Assembly: GCF_014647515.1 (NCBI RefSeq)
Contig: NZ_BMPI01000011.1
Coordinates: forward strand, 158,552-222,551
From: Dactylosporangium sucinum
Lineage (GTDB): Bacteria; Actinomycetota; Actinomycetes; Mycobacteriales; Micromonosporaceae
Reading direction: 5' to 3'
Length of the DNA: 64,000 nt
The position numbers and the translations under genes were made by a program. Positions within the stretch are counted from its first letter, which is position 1, and each line of letters opens with the position of its first letter. Shown one piece after another: positions 39,893 to 47,751 of this stretch. Below the pieces are notes generated by a model. It made no database searches. It was not told the origin of the DNA and saw only the letters and a program-made list of their open reading frames with translations.

Positions 39893-40981
39893 CTACGCGT
39901 CCTGCGGGTCGGCCGCCAGCGGGACCGGTGGGGGAACCGCGCACGTGCTGGTCACGGTCGTCGCCGTGCCCGTCGCGGCGGCGGCCAGCAGGGACTCCAT
40001 CACGTCCAGGACGTGGTAGGCCAGGTCCGCCGAGGCTCGTGGCTGCGTGCCCTCGCGCAGCGAGCGGGCCAGGTCCGCGACGCCGTAGCCGCGGGCCGCG
40101 TCGCGGTAGCCGGCCAGCTCCGGGAGCACCGCCCACTCCTGGGCGGCGCCCGTGAAGCGGTGGACGTCGCCCGCGAAGCCGTTCGGGTCGGGGACGTTCA
40201 GGGTGCCCTCGGTGCCGTAGACCTCGATGCGGGGCAGCTGGCCCGTCCAGGCGTCGAAGCTCATCATCAGCGTCGTCAGGGCGCCCGACGCGTGCTCCAG
40301 GACGCCCGTCACGTGCGTCGCCACGTCGACCGGGAACTCCAGGCCGTCCAGGGTCGTGCGGGTCGGGCGGGGCGTCGAGGCCATGCCGGTCACCCGGCGG
40401 ACCGGGCCCAGCAGGTGGACCAGCGCGGTCAGGTAGTAGGGGCCCATGTCGTACAGCGGGCCGCCGCCGGGCTCGTAGTAGAACTGCGGCGACGGGTGCC
40501 AGCGTTCGTGGCCCGGGGTGACCATGAACGCCGTGGCCGCCACCGGGGTGCCGATGTCGCCGGCCGACAGCGCGGCCCGGGCCGTCTGCAGGCCGGTGCC
40601 GAGGACCGTGTCCGGGGCGCAGGCGACGGTGCGCCGTGCCGACGCGGCGGCCTCCAGCACCTGTCGTGCCTCGCCGGTACCGGTGGCGAGCGGCTTCTCG
40701 CCGTAGACGTGCTTGCCGGCGGCGAGGGCCGCGAGGGCCACCTCCGCGTGGGCGCGGGGCACGGTGAGGTTCAGCACCACCTCGACGTCGGGGGACGCCA
40801 GCAGCTCGTCGGGCCGCACCGGCAGCGCGCCCGCAACGTCCGCGGCCAAGGCGGCGGCGCGGGCGAGGTCCAGGTCGGCCACCCGGGTCAGGCGGACGCC
40901 GGGCAGCCGGGCCAGGGTCTGGGCGTAGGCGGCGCTGATCTTGCCGGCGCCGACGATGCCGACGGTCAGCGGCTCGCCCAT
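39893..40981 (-). CDS. Gfo/Idh/MocA-family oxidoreductase
   Basis: A 362-residue NAD(P)-dependent sugar or inositol dehydrogenase family member. The Rossmann loop is GIVGAGKISAAYAQTL (residues 8-23), the catalytic EKP is Glu95-Lys96-Pro97 in HVYGEKPLA, and GGGPLYDMGPYYL contains the usual Asp for the second catalytic position. The C-terminal half forms the substrate sheet. It overlaps the ThuA-like gene by 16 bases, a combination seen in operons for trehalose or other sugar derivatives. The exact sugar is not predictable. Length matches the family norm. Confidence 0.9.
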   Translation of the reverse strand: MGEPLTVGIVGAGKISAAYAQTLARLPGVRLTRVADLDLARAAALAADVAGALPVRPDELLASPDVEVVLNLTVPRAHAEVALAALAAGKHVYGEKPLATGTGEARQVLEAAASARRTVACAPDTVLGTGLQTARAALSAGDIGTPVAATAFMVTPGHERWHPSPQFYYEPGGGPLYDMGPYYLTALVHLLGPVRRVTGMASTPRPTRTTLDGLEFPVDVATHVTGVLEHASGALTTLMMSFDAWTGQLPRIEVYGTEGTLNVPDPNGFAGDVHRFTGAAQEWAVLPELAGYRDAARGYGVADLARSLREGTQPRASADLAYHVLDVMESLLAAAATGTATTVTSTCAVPPPVPLAADPQDA

Positions 40982-41583
40982 GCCAGGCCCCTCCGGATGA
41001 TCTCGTCGTGCTCGGGGACCTCGAGGTCCTTGAGCTCATGGCCGACCGTCGTCACGAACACGCGGCCGGCGCCCCAGCCGGTCGTCCACACGACCGGCAT
41101 CGCGACCCCGTCGACGTCCGTCACCGCGTGGACCTCGATCGACGGGTCGACGTGCACCCGGTACTGCTCGGTGTGCACCGTGAACGGGGGCAGGCCGGCG
41201 ACGACGGGGTGGCCGGTGGTGGGGCGCACCTCGTACGTGACGAAGTCGGGCGGGTGGTGCACGAACTGGCCGCCGGTGATGCGCTGGTAGTCGGGGGCGG
41301 CGCGGAAGGCGTCGATCATGCCGCCGTGCCAGCCCGCGAACCCGGTGCCGGCGTGGACGGCCGCCGACAGGCCGGCCAGTTGCCCGGCGGTGATCGTGCC
41401 CATCGTCCAGCACTGCACGACGAGCGCGGCCCGGCCCATGAGGCCGGCGTCCTCGTACACGTCGAGCGACTCGGACGTGACCACCTCGGTGCCCTGGGCG
41501 CGCAGCCAGGCGACATAGCGGTCGGTGGCCTCGACGGGACAGTGCCCCTCCCAGCCTCCGCGAACGACGACGGCGAGATCCAT
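40966..41583 (-). CDS. ThuA-domain protein
   Basis: The 205-residue protein has the class I glutamine-amidotransferase-like ThuA fold. VAWLRAQGTEVVTSESLDVYED, ALVVQCWTMGTITAGQL, GFAGWHGGMIDAFR and VWTTGWGAGRVFVTTVGH are the family landmarks, including the GWHGG nucleophile-elbow region without a cysteine. ThuA takes part in trehalose-derivative use in rhizobia; here the coupled Gfo/Idh enzyme supports a sugar role. The ATG at 41583 is preferred over 41595 because TATGAT (41591-41596, minus strand) forms a -10 that would give a leaderless start at 41583. Confidence 0.87.
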   Translation of the reverse strand: MDLAVVVRGGWEGHCPVEATDRYVAWLRAQGTEVVTSESLDVYEDAGLMGRAALVVQCWTMGTITAGQLAGLSAAVHAGTGFAGWHGGMIDAFRAAPDYQRITGGQFVHHPPDFVTYEVRPTTGHPVVAGLPPFTVHTEQYRVHVDPSIEVHAVTDVDGVAMPVVWTTGWGAGRVFVTTVGHELKDLEVPEHDEIIRRGLAWASR

Positions 41584-41653
41584 GCCGATGATCATAGATC
41601 GGGACCGCGGTTCCCGGCGGTACCGGCCGGGTCATGGTGGCGGGTGTCGCGTG

Positions 41654-41681
41654 CAACCGAATCCGGGGCCGGCGCGCACCT
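41654..41681 (+). promoter_or_regulatory. ECF-type promoter motif, copy 2
   Basis: CAACCGAAT at 41654-41662, ten bases, then CGCGCACCT at 41673-41681: both boxes and the spacing match 37967-37994 exactly while the spacer differs. The sigma-gene ATG follows 18 bases later, with GAGGAGG between. The match argues that both sigma genes answer to the same or mutually recognising sigma factors. Confidence 0.65.
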
Positions 41682-41699
41682 AGGGAGTGAGGAGGTGCG

Positions 41700-42221
41700 A
41701 TGCCCGGCGGTGAGAGTGAAGACCAGCGCCAGTTCCGTGAGTACTTCGTCGCGCGGCAACAGGCGGTGCGGCGGACCGCGTACGTGTTGTGCGGGGACTG
41801 GCACTGGGCCGATGACCTGACCCAGACCGCGTTCATGCGGCTGGCCGTCGCGTGGCGGACGGTGCGGGACCGGGAGGCGCTCGACGCGTTCGTGCGGACC
41901 TGCCTGGTGCGCGCGTACCTGGCCGACGTCCGGCGGGTCTGGCGGCGGCGGGAGCGGTCGGTGGCCGAGCCGCCCGAGCACGCGCACGGCGACGACCCGA
42001 CGAGCAGGGTGGCGTTCACGGCGGCGTTGCGGCGGCTGCCGGCCCGGCAGCGGGCCGTGCTCGTCTGCCGGTTCTACCACGACCTCGACGTCGGGGCGAC
42101 CGCCGCCACCCTCGGCTGCTCGGCCGGGACGGTGAAGAGCCAGACCGCCCGCGGCCTGGCGAAACTGCGCGAGCTGATCGGTGCCGACGACGCGATGACG
42201 ACAGCGGGTGAGGGGCGATGA
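41700..42221 (+). CDS. SigE-family ECF RNA polymerase sigma factor, paralogue
   Basis: A 173-residue sigma factor closely related to the one at 38014. Region 2 carries DDLTQTAFMRLAVAWRTVRD and region 4 carries LRRLPARQRAVLVCRFYHDLDVGATAATLGCSAGTVKSQTARGL. Long identical runs, such as ALDAFVRTCLVRAYL, show a recent duplication of the pair. Its stop overlaps the ATG of the second BNR protein. GAGGAGG directly before the ATG is an excellent ribosome site. Confidence 0.93.
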   Translation: MPGGESEDQRQFREYFVARQQAVRRTAYVLCGDWHWADDLTQTAFMRLAVAWRTVRDREALDAFVRTCLVRAYLADVRRVWRRRERSVAEPPEHAHGDDPTSRVAFTAALRRLPARQRAVLVCRFYHDLDVGATAATLGCSAGTVKSQTARGLAKLRELIGADDAMTTAGEGR

Positions 42222-43471
42222 CCGGACTGCGGACGAGGTTCGAGGAGCTGGCCGACACCGCCGCGCCGCCGACGCGGCTCAGCGCCGACGCGGTGTACGT
42301 CAAGGCCTGGCGGCGCCATCGGCGGCGGCGCGCGGTCGCCGCCGCGGTCGTCGTGGCGGTCGTCGCCGGGCTGGGGCTCGCCGCGCTGCGGTCGGAGCCG
42401 GACGTGGTGCCGCCGCCACCGACGCAGGAGGGCAGCGGGCCGGTGCTGTCGGCGGCCGCCACGGACGCCGGGCACCTGTACGCCGGCGTGCGCGGCTGCG
42501 ACGGCTGCCCGGCGAAGCTGCTCGGCTCCGACGACGGCGGCCGCACCTGGACGGTGCGCCAGGAGGACTTCGGCGACGGCCAGGTCGACGCCCCCGCCCC
42601 CGGCGTCCTGCTGCGGACCACGGAGACCATGGGCGACGAGACCGGGCAGAGCGGCCCCAAGGTCATCCGGCACAACCATGTCAGCCTCGACGGCGGCCGC
42701 ACCTGGCGGGAGCTGGTCCTCGTCGCGGAGGAGGTTCCCGCGGTACCGCCGCAAGGATGGCTGCAGTGTGCGCCCTACCGGCTGAACGAGCGCTGCCGCC
42801 TGGTCGCCGTCGACCCGGTGGCCGGGCGGATGGCGCCCCTGGCCAGCCAGCCGGACCTCGTGGTGGGCGCCGTGTCCGACCAGCCGGCCTCGCCCGGGAT
42901 GTGGGTCACCGGCACGGTGCCCGGCATCGGGGGCCACCCGGCCGTCGCCTTCACCCCGGACCGGGGACGCACGTGGCGGGTGCACGCCTTCGACCAGCCG
43001 CAGGTGGTGCACCTCGCGGTGGCGTCGTCCGACGGCCGCACGGGGTACGCCATCCTCTCCACCCGCGCGGACGACACCGACCCGGCGGCGACCGCGTCCG
43101 CCGGGCTCGCCGCCCGGGTCCTGCTGACCACCGACGGCGGCGCGACCTGGCGGCCGGTGGACCCCGGTCACTCGCTGCCGATCGGCGGGGGCTACTACAT
43201 CAGCGAGGACACGTACGTCGCCGCCGACGGCACCCACGTGGTGCTCATCCGCGACGACCGGGGGCCCCGCTGGTACGTGAGCTCCGACCAGGGCCAGCAC
43301 TACCGCGCCGAGCGGCCGGACGGCCTGCCCGAGCGCCCCGTGGTGACCGGCCTGCGCGCCCCGGTGCAGTCCGCCGTGCCGGGCGTGTACCTGATGTTCG
43401 ACGCCGACGCGGTGTACCGCTCGGCGGACGGCCGTCGCTGGACCCGTCTCCCGGTCCCGGCCGAGCGCTGA
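42218..43471 (+). CDS. Membrane protein with BNR beta-propeller, paralogue, presumed anti-sigma/sensor
   Basis: The 417-residue protein repeats the plan of the one at 38562: cytoplasmic 1-37 (FEELADTAAPPTRLSADAVYVKAWRRHR), TM 38-57 and an external Asp-box domain with SDDGGRTW, SLDGGRTW, TPDRGRTW, TTDGGATW and SSDQGQHY. The external parts have diverged far more than the sigma factors. This copy has extra cysteines (CDGCPAK; CAPYRLNERC), while the N-terminal 35 residues remain alike. That suggests the two recognise similar sigma factors but different outside signals. A strong hairpin follows the gene. Confidence 0.82.
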   Translation: MTGLRTRFEELADTAAPPTRLSADAVYVKAWRRHRRRRAVAAAVVVAVVAGLGLAALRSEPDVVPPPPTQEGSGPVLSAAATDAGHLYAGVRGCDGCPAKLLGSDDGGRTWTVRQEDFGDGQVDAPAPGVLLRTTETMGDETGQSGPKVIRHNHVSLDGGRTWRELVLVAEEVPAVPPQGWLQCAPYRLNERCRLVAVDPVAGRMAPLASQPDLVVGAVSDQPASPGMWVTGTVPGIGGHPAVAFTPDRGRTWRVHAFDQPQVVHLAVASSDGRTGYAILSTRADDTDPAATASAGLAARVLLTTDGGATWRPVDPGHSLPIGGGYYISEDTYVAADGTHVVLIRDDRGPRWYVSSDQGQHYRAERPDGLPERPVVTGLRAPVQSAVPGVYLMFDADAVYRSADGRRWTRLPVPAER

Positions 43472-43478
43472 CGCCCGG

Positions 43479-43514
43479 CCCGGTCGCGGACGTCCCGGAA
43501 CGTCCGCGACCGGG
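43479..43514. terminator. Terminator after the second sigma operon
   Basis: CCCGGTCGCGGACG at 43479-43492 pairs perfectly with CGTCCGCGACCGGG at 43501-43514 around an 8-base loop. It starts 7 bases after the BNR gene stop. No uridine run follows, as is common in actinobacteria. Confidence 0.8.
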
Positions 43515-43600
43515 TTGACTGGCTCGGGGTGACGCCCGTCGTCAACGGCACGAGCGGCGCGGGCGGGACACGCCGGCCGTTCGGCCGGTAGTTGGGGATA

Positions 43601-43624
43601 AAAGGTGCAAAAGGTGCATACGAT
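43601..43624 (+). promoter_or_regulatory. Tandem AAAGGTGCA repeat with possible -10
   Basis: AAAGGTGCA is repeated twice without a gap at 43601-43618 and is followed at once by TACGAT (43619-43624), a plausible -10. GTG codons inside the repeat are in frame with the downstream gene but have no ribosome site. The duplicated 9-mer may be an activator site or a slippage duplication. Confidence 0.4.
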
Positions 43625-43676
43625 CGCACCGGCGTCGCACGGGGCGGCACCTCTTCGGCAACAGGAGCGAGGCGTC

Positions 43677-44717
43677 GTGCTTCGGGGTGGACTCAGGGGA
43701 GCGCGGGCGGTGTCCCGCGTGGCGATGACGGCAGTGGTGCTGATGACGGCCGCGGGGGTGGCGGCGACGGTACCGTCCGGGCCGGCCGACGCCGCCCCGG
43801 GCGCTCCGGCCGCGTCGCCGTCGGCCGGTGCCGGCGCGAGCGCGACGGCCGGTGGCGCCAGGAAGGCGGGGAAGGCCAAGGCGTCGCCCGGCCCGTCGGC
43901 GACGGGCGCTCAGGCCGGCGGTCCGGCGGCGGGGGCCGCGGACGCGAACGGGGCGGCCGCTGCGAACGGCGCGGCGGCGGGAACTGCGGGTGCGAACGGC
44001 GCGGCGGCGGGTGCCGCTGGGGCCGCGGCTGGGGCTGCGGCGGCGGGTGCCGCTGGGGCCGCGGGTGCGGCGGCCGATCCCAGCGGCGTCGCGGCGGCCG
44101 CTGCCGCCACCGTGCGGGTGCGGGGGCGGGCCTGGAACGACAGCAACCGCGACGGCATCCGCTCGGCGAGCGAGCGTGGCATCCGCGGGCTGCCCGTCAT
44201 CGTCGTCAGCGCCGGCGAGCTGAGCGCGGCCTCCGACGCCGACCTGGCCCAGCAGTTGCGCGACCACCTGCGCCGGCGGCCGGCGGCCGGGGCGTCGGCG
44301 GCGGCCGGCATGGACCTGCTGGAGACGGTGACCGGGGGCGACGGGACCTACGACGTCCCGGCCGTCGCCGCCGGGACGCTCATCGTCGCCATCGGGACCG
44401 GGCCCGTGGACGCGGACGGGGACATCTCGTCGGTCCAGTGGGCGTTCACGCGGCACGGGCGCGGATCGGACCGGTCCCGCGACTCGGACTTCGTGCCCGT
44501 CGTCGATCCCGGCCAGCCGGTGACCGCCGGGCTGTCCGGCGCGGTGACGGCGGCCGGGGGCACCACGGTGGTGCTGGACGCGGGGCTGTACCGGCGGCCG
44601 GTCCTCGCCGTCACCGGGGTCGACGTCACGACGATGACGCTGACCGGCGGGCTGCTCCTCGTGGCCGGGCTGGTGCTGGTCCGGCTGGGCCGCCGCCGGG
44701 CGACGGCCACCGCCTGA
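43677..44717 (+). CDS. Sortase-E-type surface protein with SdrD-B-like domain
   Basis: The 346-residue protein has a signal peptide (VLRGGLRGARAVSRVAMTAV..., cleavage near ADA/AP at 39), then an Ala/Gly/Asn low-complexity stalk (about 40-145). A B-type domain follows, starting VRVRGRAWNDSNRDGIRSASERG (SdrD-B-like, with the calcium-type Asn-Asp box). The C-terminus is a wall-sorting signal: LAVTG at 310-314, a hydrophobic stretch, then RRR. LAxTG is the motif of class E sortases of actinobacteria, so covalent attachment to peptidoglycan is predicted. AGGAG at 43663-43667 supports the GTG at 43677. No sortase gene is in the window. Confidence 0.78.
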   Translation: MLRGGLRGARAVSRVAMTAVVLMTAAGVAATVPSGPADAAPGAPAASPSAGAGASATAGGARKAGKAKASPGPSATGAQAGGPAAGAADANGAAAANGAAAGTAGANGAAAGAAGAAAGAAAAGAAGAAGAAADPSGVAAAAAATVRVRGRAWNDSNRDGIRSASERGIRGLPVIVVSAGELSAASDADLAQQLRDHLRRRPAAGASAAAGMDLLETVTGGDGTYDVPAVAAGTLIVAIGTGPVDADGDISSVQWAFTRHGRGSDRSRDSDFVPVVDPGQPVTAGLSGAVTAAGGTTVVLDAGLYRRPVLAVTGVDVTTMTLTGGLLLVAGLVLVRLGRRRATATA

Positions 44718-44732
44718 AGCCTGCGGCGCGAA

Positions 44733-44762
44733 GGCCCGGGGCAGGCGCTGCTGCCCCGGGCC
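44733..44762. terminator. Bidirectional terminator
   Basis: GGCCCGGGGCAG at 44733-44744 pairs exactly with CTGCCCCGGGCC at 44751-44762 across a 6-base loop. It lies between the convergent surface-protein and L,D-transpeptidase genes. Confidence 0.75.
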
Positions 44763-44791
44763 GATCCGGGCCGGCCGCGGTCAGGACGGGG

Positions 44792-46057
44792 TCAGGACGC
44801 GGACGGGGAGGCCGACGCCGAGGCCGAGGCCGCCGGCGGGGTGTAGGGGATGGCGCTGCCCTTCACGTACTCGTCGAAGCTGATGTCCCAGTCGGTCCAG
44901 CCGTTGCCCCACTTCACGTGCTCCTCGGTGTTGCGGATGATCACCGGGTCGCCGATCAGGGTGTTCTTCCACAGCCACTCCGCGTTGACCGCGGACAGGT
45001 TGGTGCAGCCGTGCGAGACGTTGCGCTTGCCCTGGTCCTTCTCCGACCAGGGGGCCGAGTGGAGATACTCGCCGTCCCAGGTCAGGCGCTGCGGCCAGTA
45101 GACCTTGGTGCGATAGCCGTCGGCGGAGTCGTTCGGGACGCCGAAGGACGCGGAGTCGAACCACTCCCACTCGTTCTTGATCATGATCATGAAGTGGCCG
45201 CTCGCGGACGGGCTGGACGGCTTGCCGAGGCTGACCGGCATCGTGCGGATGACGGCGCCGTCCTGGGTGACCGTCAGCTGGTGGGTCTTGTTCTCGACCT
45301 CCATGAGGAACTTGCGCCCCACGGCGGCCTCGAAGGTGACGTCGCGCTCCCCATACCACTTCCCGCCGACCGGCAGGCCGCCGACCGCGGCGCGCACGCT
45401 GAGCTTGGTGCCCGGCTGCCAGTAGTCCTTCGGCCGGAAGTGCACCTCCTTGGCGTTGAACCAGTGCCAGGCGCCCTCCTGCGCGGGGCTGCTGACGACG
45501 GTGAGCCGCTGCTGGACCGCGGCCCGCTGGTCCTTGGCCACGTCGACGCCGAAGTTGATGATGACCGGCATCGCCACGCCGACGGTCTGGCCGTTGGCGA
45601 TGATGCTCGACACCTTGGCCAGGCTGCCCGGCTTCTTCATCGTCGTGAACGTCGTCGTGGCGGTGACCGGCTTGCCGTCGTTGCCGGTGACGGTCACCCG
45701 CGCCTCGTAGGCGGTCGCGTACTTCAGCTGCTGGCCCGGGATCCATGATCCGGCGACCTGGTGCGGGACCCCCGGCACCGAGGCGCCGGCCGCGTCGACG
45801 AAGACCACCTCGGTCTTCGCGGCGTTGGTGGCGGCCACGGCGACCTCGGTCGCGGTGTGGACGTCGGCGGCGCCCGCGGCCGGCGCGGTGATCTGCGCGG
45901 TGGCCGGCGGGATCGGCGACGGGCTGGGCGACCCCGCGCCGGACGTGTCGCCGGGCTTGGCGTCGCCGGGCTTGGCGGTGCACGCGGCGAGGACCGAGGC
46001 CCCCGCGACCAGGAGCAGGGACCGGCGGGTGGTGCCGCGCGGGAGGTCGGGCGTCAT
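44792..46057 (-). CDS. L,D-transpeptidase lipoprotein (Ig-like domains plus YkuD)
   Basis: The 421-residue enzyme forms 3-3 cross-links in peptidoglycan or attaches proteins to it. A twin-Arg-containing signal with lipobox SVLAAC places it on the outer face of the membrane. Two Ig-like domains (about 65-240) precede the YkuD domain (about 245-400), whose active site is HSAPWSEKDQGKRN followed by VSHGCTNLS with the nucleophile near residue 346. The C-terminus is a Ser-Ala-rich tail. The ATG at 46057 starts the signal. The order Ig-Ig-YkuD matches LdtMt2-type enzymes, which resist most beta-lactams except carbapenems. Confidence 0.93.
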   Translation of the reverse strand: MTPDLPRGTTRRSLLLVAGASVLAACTAKPGDAKPGDTSGAGSPSPSPIPPATAQITAPAAGAADVHTATEVAVAATNAAKTEVVFVDAAGASVPGVPHQVAGSWIPGQQLKYATAYEARVTVTGNDGKPVTATTTFTTMKKPGSLAKVSSIIANGQTVGVAMPVIINFGVDVAKDQRAAVQQRLTVVSSPAQEGAWHWFNAKEVHFRPKDYWQPGTKLSVRAAVGGLPVGGKWYGERDVTFEAAVGRKFLMEVENKTHQLTVTQDGAVIRTMPVSLGKPSSPSASGHFMIMIKNEWEWFDSASFGVPNDSADGYRTKVYWPQRLTWDGEYLHSAPWSEKDQGKRNVSHGCTNLSAVNAEWLWKNTLIGDPVIIRNTEEHVKWGNGWTDWDISFDEYVKGSAIPYTPPAASASASASPSAS

Positions 46058-46085
46058 GAGGGATGCCTTCTGGAATCGGCCGGGA

Positions 46086-46769
46086 TCACGTTGGTAAGAC
46101 GGGGTGAAGCCGGTCACCGGTTGCGTCACGATCCGGTATCGGCGTCGGTGCCGGCGCCAGCGCCGGGATCTGGGTCAGCATCCAGGCGCGCAGCACCGCG
46201 AACGGGTCGGTGTCGGCGCCGACCGCGAACGTGAGCGACGCGCCGCCGAGCCGGGCGACCACGTCGACCGCGGACGGGCCGGCGACGGTCACCACGCGCA
46301 GCTCCGCCCCGGCCGGCGGCCGGAACGTGAACTCCTGGTGGAAGGATACGGCCCGGAGCACCCCGGGGAGGGGACCGGTCTGCAGGGCGGCGTCGACGAG
46401 CCGGAACCCGAGCCGGCGCGCGGCGTCGAGCACGCGCTGGTGGCCCAGCAGCGGGTGGACGTCGATCGGCTCGACGACGCTCTCGCCATGCGCCTCCGTC
46501 CGCAGCAGCACCGAGACCGCCGGGATCGGCCGGGTCAGCGGCGTCTCCCACGGCAGTGGCAGCAGGAACGGCACCGAGCGGCTGCGGCCGGGCGGCACCG
46601 GCGACACGACCGCGACGCGGTGCCGGATGACGGCGACGCCCGTGCGCGTCTCGACGCTCAGGGTGACCTCGCCGGGTGGCAGCGCCGCGACGCCCGCGCG
46701 CAGGTGCACCTCGCCGGGGACCATGGTGCCGGGGCGTACACAGGGCTCATGCAGCTCGGCACGTATCAT
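46086..46769 (-). CDS. Spo0M-like arrestin-fold protein
   Basis: The 227-residue protein matches the sporulation-control protein Spo0M family, an arrestin-like beta-sandwich: RAELHEPCVRPGTMVPGEVHLRAG at the N-terminus, RHRVAVVSPVPPGRSRSVPFLLPLPWETPLT in the middle and LGFRLVDAALQ later. In Bacillus, Spo0M affects sporulation and cell division through protein contacts. TAGTGT on the minus strand lies 8 bases before the ATG, so a leaderless mRNA is likely. It is followed by the L,D-transpeptidase, 28 bases away, which suggests a joint role in envelope or division control. Confidence 0.78.
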   Translation of the reverse strand: MIRAELHEPCVRPGTMVPGEVHLRAGVAALPPGEVTLSVETRTGVAVIRHRVAVVSPVPPGRSRSVPFLLPLPWETPLTRPIPAVSVLLRTEAHGESVVEPIDVHPLLGHQRVLDAARRLGFRLVDAALQTGPLPGVLRAVSFHQEFTFRPPAGAELRVVTVAGPSAVDVVARLGGASLTFAVGADTDPFAVLRAWMLTQIPALAPAPTPIPDRDATGDRLHPVLPT

Positions 46770-46800
46770 CACGAGACACTAGCACGTGCCACTGTACGGT

Positions 46801-47751
46801 TCACAGCGAATCGTCCCGCGCCACCGCCTCCAGCAGCCGCCCGCACCAGGCGGCGAAGGGCGCGCGGTCGCCGCGGACGGGGTGGACCCGGTTGCTGAGC
46901 AGGACCACGCCGCGGTCGCGGTGCGGCGCCAGCCAGACCAGGTTGCCGACGAACCCGGTGTGGCCGTGCGCGCCCGGGCCGGTCAGTGCGCCGCCGGTCC
47001 CGCGGGTGCCCCCGAGCCACCAGCCCAGCCCGTACACCTCCTGCGAACCGTTGCTCGACCAGCCCCGCACCGCCTGCCGGTGCAGGCCCGCGCTCACGAC
47101 GCGGCCGGCGAACCAGTCCCGGACCGCCCGGGTGACCAGGCTTAGGGTGCCGAACGCGCCCGCGTGCCCGGCCACGCCGCCCATCGCCGCGGCGTTCTCG
47201 TCGTGCACCTCCCCGCGGACGAGCCGGCCGCGCCACGCGCACCGCTCGGTCGGCACGGCGGGGCCGGGCAGCGGCGCGAACCGCAGGCCGGTGCGGTCGC
47301 GGGCAAGCGCGCTGAGCGGCCGTCCGGTGACGTCCTCGACGAGCCTTCCGAGGATGATGTACCCCAGGTCGCTGTAGACGGCGCCGCTGCCCGGCGGCCG
47401 GTCGAGCGGCTCGGCGAGCGCCGCCGCGGCGACCGGCCGGCCGTCGCGGAAGTAGGGCCGCGTCGCCGGCAGCCCCGCGTCGTGGCTCAGTAGCTGCCGG
47501 ACGGTCGCGGCCGCCACGGGGTGCCCGGCGGCCGGCGGCCACTGCGTGCCCAGGCGCAGGTCGAGGCCGAGGCGGCCGGCGTCGCACAGCGCGAGCACCT
47601 CGGGCAGCGTGACGAGCACCTTGGTGAGGCTGGCCAGGTCCCACCAGTCGTCGGGGGCGGCGCCCCGCACGTGCTCGGCGAGCACCCGCTCCCGGTCGAA
47701 CACGGACAGCGCGAGGGCGGGCACGGGCGCCTCGGCCAGCAGGTCCCTCAT
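46801..47751 (-). CDS. Serine hydrolase, beta-lactamase-related
   Basis: The 316-residue protein has the SLTK active-site motif (about residues 41-44 in LASLTKVLV), HDAGLPATRPYF, YSDLGY as the second motif, and HTGFVGNLVWL in place of KTG. This is the pattern of class C-like esterases and D-aminopeptidases rather than true beta-lactamases. No signal peptide is evident. Its ATG overlaps the stop of the Nudix gene by four bases, so it is co-translated with that regulator. A link with NAD metabolism is suggested only by that coupling. Confidence 0.83.
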   Translation of the reverse strand: MRDLLAEAPVPALALSVFDRERVLAEHVRGAAPDDWWDLASLTKVLVTLPEVLALCDAGRLGLDLRLGTQWPPAAGHPVAAATVRQLLSHDAGLPATRPYFRDGRPVAAAALAEPLDRPPGSGAVYSDLGYIILGRLVEDVTGRPLSALARDRTGLRFAPLPGPAVPTERCAWRGRLVRGEVHDENAAAMGGVAGHAGAFGTLSLVTRAVRDWFAGRVVSAGLHRQAVRGWSSNGSQEVYGLGWWLGGTRGTGGALTGPGAHGHTGFVGNLVWLAPHRDRGVVLLSNRVHPVRGDRAPFAAWCGRLLEAVARDDSL

